In this document: positions 1 through 6,594 of the stretch, piece after piece
Position numbering within the stretch: position 1 is the stretch's first letter
How the letters are laid out: every line of letters starts with the position of its first letter
Assembly (NCBI GenBank): GCA_019314005.1
Contig: JAFDAE010000131.1
Coordinates: 1-11,997, forward strand
Direction: 5' to 3'
DNA length: 11,997 bases
From: Deltaproteobacteria bacterium
Lineage (GTDB): Bacteria > Desulfobacterota > Desulfobacteria > C00003060 > C00003106
Notes under the pieces: generated by a model
Seen by the model: the letters and a program-made list of their open reading frames with translations, nothing else
Databases searched by the model: none
What the model was told of the DNA's origin: nothing
Position numbers and translations under genes: made by a program

Positions 1-117
1 GAAGCCATCACTAAACTTCCATTTGAAAGCCTTTTGATCTGGGTTTCCTATAAAATGAGAGGATATTCTCATGATACTATTCAACAGATTAGTAGAGAGG
101 TCCCCAGACCCCGCTGA
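1..117 (+). CDS. 3' end of an unassigned protein (partial)
   Basis: The frame is open from the first base to a TGA at 115-117 and gives 38 residues. The fragment contains LPFESLLIWVSYKMRGYS followed by HDTIQQIS. The pattern LP, then a hydrophobic stretch, GYS, and an I..I helix loosely recalls region 4 of ECF sigma factors, but the usual GTVKSR helix does not follow. The frame ends instead in REVPRPR. It could also be the tail of a transposase or of an unrelated protein, or a decayed gene. The start lies outside the window, so neither the family nor the integrity of the gene can be settled here. I do not recognise it with any confidence. Confidence 0.3.
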   Translation, partial: EAITKLPFESLLIWVSYKMRGYSHDTIQQISREVPRPR

Positions 118-250
118 AGGGTACAATAGTGCCTTTAAACTGATTTAAGGTGCCACGATAGGGGAACACCAACAGTTTATTATTATGTTTCGAGTGCGGC
201 TTAGTAACTCTTTAATAAATGACGATAACCCATGAGAATTAAAGCAAATA

Positions 251-280
251 TTGACAATCCCAGCTCATCGTAAAAATAAT
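251..280 (+). promoter_or_regulatory. sigma-70-type promoter for the cyclase-YHS gene
   Basis: A perfect -35 hexamer TTGACA at 251-256 is followed after 18 bases by AATAAT at 275-280, which matches five of six consensus -10 bases. Transcription would begin near 287 and leave a leader of about 50 bases before the ATG at 335. A good Shine-Dalgarno sequence (GGAGG, 320-324) ends 10 bases before that ATG. This is the best-looking promoter in the window. It probably starts the block of metal-flavoured genes. Confidence 0.6.
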
Positions 281-334
281 TTGTTATTTCAATAGGATAG
301 AACTACTCACAGCATAATTGGAGGAATCAATACA

Positions 335-1009
335 ATGAATTCGAATCAAACAGAAACCACCTTTTTAATTGCCGACTTGGCTGGATTTACAGCCTTAACC
401 GAAGCACACGGTGATATGTCTGCCGCAAGCATAGTGTCGCGATATATGGAGATTGTTAACGATACACTGCATCCAGGTAGCCGTCTTGTAGAAAGAACTG
501 GTGATGAGGTTTTGATAGCCAGTAACAACGTTCAAAGTGTTGTTGAAACGGCTATACTCCTTCGGAGAACTATCGAAAGTGAATCGCATTTTCCATGCGT
601 TCATGCGGGAATACACGCAGGCAGTGCATTGGAAAAAGATGGCCATTATTTCGGTAGAGCGCTCAACCTCACCTCAAGGATAGCAGCACACGCGAGGGGA
701 GGAGAAATATTGTGTACAGAGAAAATTGTTGCGTCAGTAAAACCATCAAACAATTTCAAGTATCAATCGTTAGGCAAAATCAAATTTAAAAATATTTCAG
801 ATCCTGTTTCTTTATTTGAAATCATAGTTGAGGGACATACAGGAGAATGTACTGCAGTTGATCCTGTATGTCATATGCATGTACAATCGGAGAAAGCTAC
901 CGCTAATATTTTGTTTGAGGATAAAATGTATTACTTTTGCAGCATCGAATGCGCTAAATTGTTTACGAGCGATCCACATCACTATGTGAAAAAGGAAAAC
1001 AGTGTTTAA
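335..1009 (+). CDS. class III nucleotide cyclase domain fused to a C-terminal YHS domain
   Basis: The 224-residue protein is cytoplasmic, with no signal peptide or membrane segment. Residues about 8-165 form a class III cyclase homology domain. The two metal-binding Asp positions are present: D14 in ADLAGFT and D57 in RTGDEVLI. The transition-state pair is N111/R115 in NLTSR. The purine-specificity positions look atypical: where Lys is usual (four residues before D57) there is E53, and where Asp or Thr is usual there is H104. Residues about 173-220 form a YHS domain with DPVCHM (176-181), YYFC (199-202), C206 and a DPxxY-like end. YHS domains are thought to bind metals. The likely role is making a cyclic nucleotide, or a degenerate version of that, under control of a metal or redox signal. 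Only the domains are seen; the role is inferred. The start is fixed by GGAGG at 320-324. Confidence 0.85.
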   Translation: MNSNQTETTFLIADLAGFTALTEAHGDMSAASIVSRYMEIVNDTLHPGSRLVERTGDEVLIASNNVQSVVETAILLRRTIESESHFPCVHAGIHAGSALEKDGHYFGRALNLTSRIAAHARGGEILCTEKIVASVKPSNNFKYQSLGKIKFKNISDPVSLFEIIVEGHTGECTAVDPVCHMHVQSEKATANILFEDKMYYFCSIECAKLFTSDPHHYVKKENSV

Positions 1010-1129
1010 AAAAAAAACAACTCAAATATATCCTTTGGATATGTGCAACATCTTTCCAAACATTACCATTAGGTTATATTATAATTACAGCATTGACAGC
1101 CACTTTGTGGCAAGGTAATTTATTATATT

Positions 1130-1549
1130 ATGAGAAGGAATTATTATCAAAGCCAAGATAGGGCAGTTAAAATACTATTTGTCTGCCTGGCTTTATTATT
1201 AAGCGGTGTCTTTTTTGCCTCTGAATCAATAGCTTCTGAGGATTGCGCACAATATTCGCATTCGGTAATAAGAACCTTTTACGGGAGCTCGATATTATGT
1301 AATGCCTGTTGCAACACAGAACATTCCAAAAAAAATTGCCGTAGTCAATGCTCACTTCCCATTGAGTTGCCAAAAGTAGCTGTGGTGTCAAATGGGGGTA
1401 TACAGTCGGACTCATCTCCCTTTATTGCCGATCCTATTAAAATTCATGACCCTATAAATAATTCCGGACGCAATACACACATCATATCCAAAGAAAAAAC
1501 ATTCAAATTCCCGCCTATTTTCCTACAAAACGAATCCTTTCTGATTTGA
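1130..1549 (+). CDS. secreted Cys-rich hypothetical protein
   Basis: The 139-residue protein is of unknown family. A basic start (MRRNYYQSQDRAVK) precedes a hydrophobic stretch at about 15-30 and a plausible signal peptidase I site after A35 (SIA|SE), so the mature part should be periplasmic or secreted. The mature part has six cysteines (C39, C57, C60, C61, C70, C74) packed into its first 40 residues, including a CNACC cluster. Such clusters can bind metal or form disulfides. The C-terminal half has no Cys and ends in the hydrophobic tail PPIFLQNESFLI. The ribosome site is weak (AAGG, 14 bases upstream), so expression may be low. The gene stands between a cyclase-YHS gene and a ZraP-like gene, which makes a metal-related role possible but unproven. 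Confidence 0.6.
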   Translation: MRRNYYQSQDRAVKILFVCLALLLSGVFFASESIASEDCAQYSHSVIRTFYGSSILCNACCNTEHSKKNCRSQCSLPIELPKVAVVSNGGIQSDSSPFIADPIKIHDPINNSGRNTHIISKEKTFKFPPIFLQNESFLI

Positions 1550-1726
1550 ATCATTTTATGCGTTTTACCTGCAAGGTTAACCAGCGTGGCACACAGCTAA
1601 AGTGTTAGGTAACAACACGGTTACATCTGGCACGCATACAAATGTATTCAAATAAGGAAATTCACGAATTTTTTCCGTGGTCTTCAGGTTGGTTCTGTTT
1701 TAACCAATCAAAGAAAGGATTTCAAA

Positions 1727-2194
1727 ATGAACAATTCTCTAAGAAATATAATTATAGCCATCGTTTCAGTAACTTTTATCATAATCAGCATCAATGCTTT
1801 TGCCCACAGCGGTATGGGTTGGGGGCGTCATGGTTCCGGTTGGCACCATCAGGATGGAAATTACCCCGGCAATTCAGATCGAATGACTCAAGAAGAATAT
1901 GAACAGTTTGAGCAAAAGAGAGAATCATTCTTCAGCGAAACACAAAGTATCAGGAACCAACTAAATGAGAAAGGTCGTGAACTGGAGAACGAATTGGCAA
2001 AAGCTGAACCGGATGCAGCAAAAGCATCTCAAATACAGAAAGAAATATCTGAGCTACAATCACAGTTCGATCAAAAACGCATTGAGCATATGGTAGAAAT
2101 GAGGAAAATAAACCCGAATGCAGGACGTGGCTACATGTATGGGAACCGTATGAAGGGAGAAAGGTCTTATAGAGGTGGTTATTGCTGGAGGTAA
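1727..2194 (+). CDS. periplasmic ZraP/Spy/CpxP-like heavy-metal resistance protein
   Basis: The 155-residue protein has a signal peptide at 1-26 with cleavage expected after AFA. The mature N-terminus is rich in Gly, His and Trp (HSGMGWGRHGSGWHH), a likely metal-binding tail. Residues about 53-128 are charged and helical, with the repeated Glu/Gln/Lys pattern of the Spy/CpxP/ZraP fold, including an LxxELAKAEPDAAK turn typical of these proteins. The C-terminus returns to Gly, Tyr and Met and ends in GGYCWR, with the only cysteine at C153. Family members are periplasmic zinc-binding chaperones, often induced by envelope or metal stress. The start is supported by GAAAGGA at 1713-1719, about 8 bases before the ATG. 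A strong terminator follows the gene, so it probably ends a transcript. Confidence 0.8.
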   Translation: MNNSLRNIIIAIVSVTFIIISINAFAHSGMGWGRHGSGWHHQDGNYPGNSDRMTQEEYEQFEQKRESFFSETQSIRNQLNEKGRELENELAKAEPDAAKASQIQKEISELQSQFDQKRIEHMVEMRKINPNAGRGYMYGNRMKGERSYRGGYCWR

Positions 2195-2216
2195 TTTTTT
2201 AAAGAATCAAACCGAT

Positions 2217-2250
2217 CAGGACGGCTATTTTAGCCGTCCTGCGACCTTTT
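2217..2250 (+). terminator. Rho-independent terminator after the ZraP-like gene
   Basis: CAGGACGGCTA (2217-2227) and TAGCCGTCCTG (2231-2241) form a perfect 11-base-pair stem with a 3-base loop. Four T's follow at 2247-2250, after CGACC. The T-run is short and offset, so termination may be partial. A T-run on the other strand (from the A/T-rich bases 2195-2205) could let it also act in reverse. Confidence 0.75.
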
Positions 2251-2265
2251 CCAACATCGTTGGAA
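2249..2265. repeat. short inverted repeat between terminator and YHS gene
   Basis: TTCCAAC (2249-2255) and GTTGGAA (2259-2265) are perfect inverted arms around ATC. The element sits 29 bases before the YHS start codon and directly after the terminator hairpin. It could be an operator or a second leader hairpin. A 7-base arm can also arise by chance. Confidence 0.35.
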
Positions 2266-2294
2266 TCAATCAAACTAAAAAGAGGGATTCCCGC

Positions 2295-2525
2295 ATGGAA
2301 CCATTAAATAAAAATAAACTTGCAGCTATCGATCCGGTTTGTGGAGAGCAAATTGAACCAGATGCCAAATCAAAATTATTTATGTCGGTACGTGGACATT
2401 CGTATTATTTTTGCACGGAAAAATGTCGCACTAAATTTAAACAAGATCCGGTAAAGTATACGGATGCTTTAAATATTATTAAAAATCGGAAAACTTGGTG
2501 GGATCGATATCTGAATATAGATTAA
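2295..2525 (+). CDS. small free-standing YHS-domain protein
   Basis: The 76-residue cytoplasmic protein consists almost wholly of one YHS domain: DPVCGE at 13-18, then YYFC (37-40) and C44, with a DPxxY end at 51-55. C16, C40 and C44 are the expected metal ligands. The tail after the domain (TWWDRYLNID) has the WW.RYL pattern I associate with small proteobacterial YHS proteins. I chose the ATG at 2295 because AGAGGG lies 8 bases upstream. The frame can be extended to 2175, but that would run through the terminator stem and the end of the preceding gene. Related proteins sit near heavy-metal ATPases and metal-resistance genes; the substrate here is unknown. It is the second YHS domain in 2 kb. 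Confidence 0.8.
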   Translation: MEPLNKNKLAAIDPVCGEQIEPDAKSKLFMSVRGHSYYFCTEKCRTKFKQDPVKYTDALNIIKNRKTWWDRYLNID

Positions 2526-2621
2526 AAGGCCACTAATAAAAATCCTTCGAAATGTTGTCCATAGTATCGTCTAAGCAGGGTGTGGACCAACCTGTAACGT
2601 ATACAAAAATGGCCATTATAA

Positions 2622-2635
2622 AAACAGGCCTGTTT
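2622..2635. promoter_or_regulatory. 14-base perfect palindrome before resB
   Basis: AAACAGGCCTGTTT is perfectly palindromic and lies immediately before the resB Shine-Dalgarno (AAGGA, 2636-2640). Its position suits a repressor site or a leader hairpin. About one such palindrome is expected by chance in 12 kb, so this is weak evidence. I found no convincing promoter beside it. Confidence 0.2.
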
Positions 2636-2650
2636 AAGGATATCGCACGT

Positions 2651-4012
2651 ATGAGTAATGACAAACAGAATAAACACCTGCTGGACCTCATTTGGGACCT
2701 GTTTGCATCGGTGAAGCTCACTGTGGTGGTGCTTATACTTTTAGCCGCCACCTCGGTGGTCGGGACACTGATTCCTCAGAATGCTGATCCAGTTGCTTAT
2801 GTGCGGGCATATGGCCAATTTGTGTATCGCCTGCTTGAAGTTATAGACATTTTCGACATGTACCATTCCTGGTGGTTCCAAACACTTATTGGAATTTTGA
2901 CTGTTAATATTACTGTCTGCACGATAAAACGCTGGCCAGTGATATGGAAGATTGTATCTTTAAAAAAAATACAATTCGGCTCGATAAAAAATAAAAAGTC
3001 TCTTGTCGAATTTTCGGACTCTCGCAACCCTCAAGAATTAAATCCCTTGTACCAAGCCTATATTGAAAAAAAATATTCGAATTTTAAACTCGAATCAGAA
3101 AACAATGGATTTCGGATGGTTGCTGATAAAGGCCGTTGGACAAGGCTTGGCGTTCCTATAGTTCATTTTAGCATCGTCGTTATACTGGTTGGAGCGTTGA
3201 TCGGATCTTTTTTTGGATTTGATGGGTTCATAAATATATCCGAAGGTGAAAGCACTGATTATATTCGTTTGCGAAACAGCAACGATACCCTGTCCCTTGG
3301 GTTCGAGGTTCGTTGCGATGATTTCGACGTCAGCTTTTACGACTCCGGCGCACCCAAGGAATTTCGGTCCAGCCTTGTAATCCTGGAAAACGGTCAGAAA
3401 GTCACTGAAAAAGACATTATTGTAAATGATCCTCTGCGATACAAGGGAATCAATTTTTTTCAATCCAGTTATGGCGCGATGCCACCTAAGAATTTTCAAA
3501 TAAGCTTTTCATCCACAAATTCAAACCAGAGTGCCCTTCACGAATTATCCATCGGTGATTCGGTAGAACTGCCAGACGGTGAAGGTCAATTCGCCGTCCG
3601 GGAATATGTTCAGGATTATCTTTTCCGTGGCAACAGGGTGGGTGGTGCAATCTTAGGTGTTTTGGATAAATCCGGTAAAGAACCTATTGAGATTGCACTT
3701 CCGCTGCGTTTTCCAACCTTTGACAAAATGCGCAAAGGAGATTGGATAATTTCAGTTGAGGGATATGACAACGCCTATTACACAGGCTTGCAAGTAACAA
3801 GTGACCCTGGAGTCCTTTTTGTTTATGCCGGATTTACCCTGCTGTTACTCGGCTGCTGTGTTGCGTTTTTCATGTCACATCAGAAGATTGTGGTGGACGT
3901 AAAGTCAAGTTCCAACAGCAGCCGTATCAGGGTTTTTGGCTCCACAAATCGCAACCGCCTCGGGTTTGAAAATGCGGCTCGTAAATTAGGAGAGCAACTT
4001 GGCAAACTATAG
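2651..4012 (+). CDS. resB: cytochrome c biogenesis protein ResB
   Basis: The 453-residue membrane protein of System II works with CcsA/ResC to move heme to the outer face and attach it to CxxCH apocytochromes. Membrane segments are at about 22-41 (after FASVKLT, typical of ResB), 77-94 and 168-187, with a conserved-type histidine H172 in IVHFSIV, and at 388-406. Between the last two lies the large extracytoplasmic domain. It contains the family's NDPLRYKGINFFQSSYG stretch (259-275), and YTGLQVTSDPG (377-387) leads into the final membrane segment. The frame is open back to an ATG at 2552, but the ATG at 2651 is preferred: AAGGA lies 10 bases upstream and the protein then starts like its relatives. 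It leads the redox and cytochrome cluster, with ccsA 56 bases downstream. Confidence 0.92.
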   Translation: MSNDKQNKHLLDLIWDLFASVKLTVVVLILLAATSVVGTLIPQNADPVAYVRAYGQFVYRLLEVIDIFDMYHSWWFQTLIGILTVNITVCTIKRWPVIWKIVSLKKIQFGSIKNKKSLVEFSDSRNPQELNPLYQAYIEKKYSNFKLESENNGFRMVADKGRWTRLGVPIVHFSIVVILVGALIGSFFGFDGFINISEGESTDYIRLRNSNDTLSLGFEVRCDDFDVSFYDSGAPKEFRSSLVILENGQKVTEKDIIVNDPLRYKGINFFQSSYGAMPPKNFQISFSSTNSNQSALHELSIGDSVELPDGEGQFAVREYVQDYLFRGNRVGGAILGVLDKSGKEPIEIALPLRFPTFDKMRKGDWIISVEGYDNAYYTGLQVTSDPGVLFVYAGFTLLLLGCCVAFFMSHQKIVVDVKSSSNSSRIRVFGSTNRNRLGFENAARKLGEQLGKL

Positions 4013-4068
4013 ATAGTCAGCCTTAAAATGGGATTGAATGTCAACAAATAAAATATTGGGATTAAGCA

Positions 4069-4911
4069 ATGAATAGCTCTTTAATACTTTCTGTTACAAC
4101 GTTTGTTTATGGCCTTGCTGCCTTCCTTTACCTTGCTGCCTGGATATTCCACAAAAAACAGATCAACAACTGGGCATCCTGGGCTGTTGTCGTCGGCATC
4201 GCTGGAAATACTGCTGGATTCGTGTTGAGATGGGTTGAATCCTATCAATTGGGGATCGGTCGCATACCGTTGTCGAACCTGTATGAGTCTTTGATATTCT
4301 TTTCTTTAATGATCGCACTAATTTATTTTGTAATCGAAGGTAAGTACGGCCACAGGGTAATCGGTGCCTTCGCTATGCCTCTGGCGTTTTTATCAATGGC
4401 CTACGCCTCCTTGTCCCCCAATATAAGCGATAGTATCCAACCGCTGTTACCAGCACTGAAGAGCAATTGGCTGACTGTCCATGTTGTTACCTGTTTTATA
4501 GGGTATGCAGCCTTTGCCATAGCTTTTGGCCTCGCCCTAATGTATCTGGTCAAAAAAGAAGATGCTGATCATGATAATACAATATTATCGAGGGTTCCCC
4601 ATAGAAGGATTCTGGATGAACTCAATCATCAAATGGTTTTGTTCGGTTTTCTGTTTTTATCAGCCGGAATCATATCCGGTGCAGTATGGGCGAATTCGGC
4701 ATGGGGACGTTACTGGGGTTGGGACCCCAAAGAGACGTGGTCCTTGATCACCTGGATCGTTTACGCAACGTTGCTGCATGTCCGGTTTATGAAGGGATGG
4801 CGCGGTAAACGTATTGCCGTTTTTTCCATGGTTGGTTTTGCAGCAGTAATGATAACATATTTTGGCGTGAATTACCTGCCAGGGCTGCACAGTTACGGCT
4901 CAGGATGGTAA
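4069..4911 (+). CDS. ccsA: cytochrome c biogenesis protein CcsA/ResC (heme handling)
   Basis: The 280-residue integral membrane protein has about eight hydrophobic segments. The tryptophan-rich WWD heme-binding motif WGRYWGWDPKETWSLITW is at 212-229. Histidines in the expected places are H138 (WLTVHV), H237 (LLHVR) and H274 (GLHSYG), and RIPLSNLYESL (65-75) is also typical. With ResB it forms the System II heme export and cytochrome c synthetase complex. The length is normal for the family. The ribosome site is weak (TTGGGA). The gene follows resB and precedes the thioredoxin gene in the same direction, consistent with one operon. Confidence 0.93.
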   Translation: MNSSLILSVTTFVYGLAAFLYLAAWIFHKKQINNWASWAVVVGIAGNTAGFVLRWVESYQLGIGRIPLSNLYESLIFFSLMIALIYFVIEGKYGHRVIGAFAMPLAFLSMAYASLSPNISDSIQPLLPALKSNWLTVHVVTCFIGYAAFAIAFGLALMYLVKKEDADHDNTILSRVPHRRILDELNHQMVLFGFLFLSAGIISGAVWANSAWGRYWGWDPKETWSLITWIVYATLLHVRFMKGWRGKRIAVFSMVGFAAVMITYFGVNYLPGLHSYGSGW

Positions 4912-4969
4912 CGCTGCGAAGTCTGCAAAGATATTCTAAACACATAAATAAGATTGAGAGCATAAATAA

Positions 4970-5542
4970 ATGCAAGAAGACAACCAAAAAGACCGAAAAT
5001 TAAACCTTCAGCCGTTAATGCTGGTTGTGCTGATTATTATCGGAGGCGGAATCATCTTTCTCCTTCAAACCAAAGAATCTTCTTTCAACCTATCTGGAAA
5101 ATCACGGCTTGGAAAAGGTGCAGCTGCGCCGGATTTCTCCCTGCCCGATCTTGACGGAAAAACTGTCACCCTTGCCGATTACAAAGGGAAAGTGGTTTTT
5201 CTCAACATCTGGGCCACATGGTGTTCTCCATGTGTGCAGGAGATGCCGTCCATGGAAAAGCTTTACCAGAAGCTGAAGGATGAGGGATTAGTAATCCTGG
5301 CGGTCAGTATCGACGCATCAGGCGGGGAAGCTGTAATTCCTTTTATGAAAAAATACGAACTTAGTTTCCCTGCGCTATTGGACACCAAGGGCAGCATAAA
5401 GAGTCTCTATCAGACGACCGGTGTACCAGAAAGTTTTATAATTGATAAGGACGGAATTATTGCAGAAAAAATAATTGGACCAAGGGAATGGGCTTCCCCT
5501 GATGCTATTCGTCTCATTAGAAATCTGATCCAAAGCCAATAA
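4970..5542 (+). CDS. resA: membrane-anchored thioredoxin, TlpA/ResA family
   Basis: The 190-residue protein has one N-terminal membrane anchor (about 15-32) and a periplasm-facing thioredoxin fold from about residue 50 (APDFSLPDLDGK). The active site is WCSPC with C85 and C88, and the cis-proline is P153 in GVPESF. Family members reduce the CxxCH cysteines of apocytochromes before heme attachment, taking electrons from CcdA, which is encoded about 1 kb downstream. Its place directly after resB and ccsA supports the ResA role. TlpA-type proteins can also act more generally, so the exact substrate is inferred. All key residues are present and the length is normal. Confidence 0.9.
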   Translation: MQEDNQKDRKLNLQPLMLVVLIIIGGGIIFLLQTKESSFNLSGKSRLGKGAAAPDFSLPDLDGKTVTLADYKGKVVFLNIWATWCSPCVQEMPSMEKLYQKLKDEGLVILAVSIDASGGEAVIPFMKKYELSFPALLDTKGSIKSLYQTTGVPESFIIDKDGIIAEKIIGPREWASPDAIRLIRNLIQSQ

Positions 5543-5612
5543 ACAGCCATAAAGCTGTACCATTTCTTGTACGGTTCAAAGGTTGATTGTTTATTTTAGG
5601 AAAATGACTCAC

Positions 5613-6050
5613 ATGAAAAATGTTAATAGAGAACCCAATTTAAACTGGGCGATCATATTTATATGCTGGATTATTGCCAGTGTCTCAACACTGGGGAGTT
5701 TGTTCTTCAGTGAGATTATGGAATTACCTCCCTGTGCATTGTGCTGGTATCAAAGGGTGTTCATGTTTCCCCTGGTTCTAATTTTATTAGTCGGGCTTTT
5801 CCCTATTGATAGAAACGCTATCAAATATGCTTTGCCAATTGCTATAGCAGGCTGGGGTACCGCCTTTTACCATTTTCTGTTGTACTCCGGCTTTATTCCG
5901 GAAAGCATACAACCTTGCAGCCAGGGTGTTTCATGCTCGGAAACCTATCTGGACCTGTTTGGGTTTTTGACAATTCCATTGCTTTCACTGATATCATTCT
6001 CGACTATAATCGTATTGCTGATATTTTTGAAGAGGAGGCTTTCTAAATGA
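5613..6050 (+). CDS. dsbB: disulfide bond formation protein, DsbB/BdbC type
   Basis: The 145-residue protein has four membrane segments (about 12-32, 48-64, 71-92, 117-139). Both cysteine pairs of the family are present: CALC (C41, C44) before WYQR, and C102/C108 in the second outer loop. These pass electrons from a DsbA-type thiol oxidase to quinone. The short length fits the BdbC branch. I chose the ATG at 5613; AGGA at 5598-5601 is 11 bases away. The ATG at 5604 and a TTG at 5583 are in the same frame but their spacing is worse. The stop overlaps the start of the DsbA-like gene by 4 bases (ATGA), so the two are translationally coupled, as expected for a DsbB/DsbA pair. Confidence 0.88.
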   Translation: MKNVNREPNLNWAIIFICWIIASVSTLGSLFFSEIMELPPCALCWYQRVFMFPLVLILLVGLFPIDRNAIKYALPIAIAGWGTAFYHFLLYSGFIPESIQPCSQGVSCSETYLDLFGFLTIPLLSLISFSTIIVLLIFLKRRLSK

Positions 6051-6592
6051 AAAAGCAATTAATTGTATTAATCTCGATTGTTTTTCTAATTCTTTTGTTT
6101 GTACTCGGAACCAATATTTACAAAAATAACCAGGCAAAAAAATATGGGTTTATGGCTCAGGAGAATGCTTCAACATTTGTTAGAGAGCACTCACAGATAC
6201 TTGGTAAAGTAAAATTGGTTATTCGGTATGCTCCATTTCATAAAGGCTCGAAAAACCTTGTTAGGATTCTCGAAGCAGCGAAGGAACAAGGTAAATATTG
6301 GGAAACACTAGAAATAATGTATGAGACCCAAAAGTTTTGGGCGAGCCATAAAAATCCCAGACCGGATTTAATTTGGAAATATCTACCCAAGGCGGGGCTT
6401 GATTTAGAAAAACTCAAAAAGGATATGAACAATCCAAAAATCGCTGAAATCATCGCCCAGGACCTTGATGATGCTAAAACATTAAATGTTAGAAAAACAC
6501 CCAGCTTTTTTGTTAATGGAAAACCTCTATTAAAATTTGGTTCAAAAGAATTAAATAAATTGGTCGAAAACGAAATTAAGAAAAATTATTAA
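6047..6592 (+). CDS. DsbA-family protein lacking its CxxC segment
   Basis: The 181-residue protein has an N-terminal membrane anchor (4-22) and a DsbA-like thioredoxin fold. The N-terminal YGFMAQENASTFVREHS (33-49) and the long C-terminal part, including KTPSFFVNGKP with cis-proline P152, match the DsbA-like proteins usually paired with this DsbB type. Between L52-G53 and K54-V55 (about 6200-6211) the strand and helix that normally carry the CxxC active site are missing. By comparison with remembered relatives of about 215-220 residues, some 35 residues are absent, in frame. The protein contains no cysteine at all, so it cannot be a thiol oxidase. The ribosome site is excellent (GAGGAGG, 8 bases upstream), and the reading frame is otherwise clean. 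It may be a recently damaged gene, a non-catalytic chaperone, or an assembly fault. Confidence 0.8.
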   Translation: MKKQLIVLISIVFLILLFVLGTNIYKNNQAKKYGFMAQENASTFVREHSQILGKVKLVIRYAPFHKGSKNLVRILEAAKEQGKYWETLEIMYETQKFWASHKNPRPDLIWKYLPKAGLDLEKLKKDMNNPKIAEIIAQDLDDAKTLNVRKTPSFFVNGKPLLKFGSKELNKLVENEIKKNY

Positions 6593-6594
6593 TT

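Noticed and set aside
1026..1044. Hairpin ATATCC-TTT-GGATAT after the cyclase gene as a terminator
   Set aside because: The stem is short and AT-rich and no T-run follows.
1093..1126. TTGACA at 1093 with TATTAT at 1121 as a promoter for the Cys-rich gene
   Set aside because: The spacer is 22 bases, too long for a sigma-70 promoter, and the transcript would start inside or after the start codon.
1602..1618. GTGTT/AACAC hairpin between the Cys-rich and ZraP-like genes
   Set aside because: The arms are only five bases with a seven-base loop and no supporting context.
1642..1902. 86-codon plus-strand frame overlapping the start of the ZraP-like gene
   Set aside because: It overlaps a gene with a signal peptide and good ribosome site, and its own product looks like random out-of-frame sequence.
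2552..2650. 33-codon N-terminal extension of resB
   Set aside because: There is no ribosome site at 2552, the extra residues do not look like ResB, and AAGGA sits properly before the ATG at 2651.
3095..3499. 134-codon open frame on the minus strand inside resB
   Set aside because: It is wholly antisense to a clear ResB gene and shows no recognisable domain or ribosome site.
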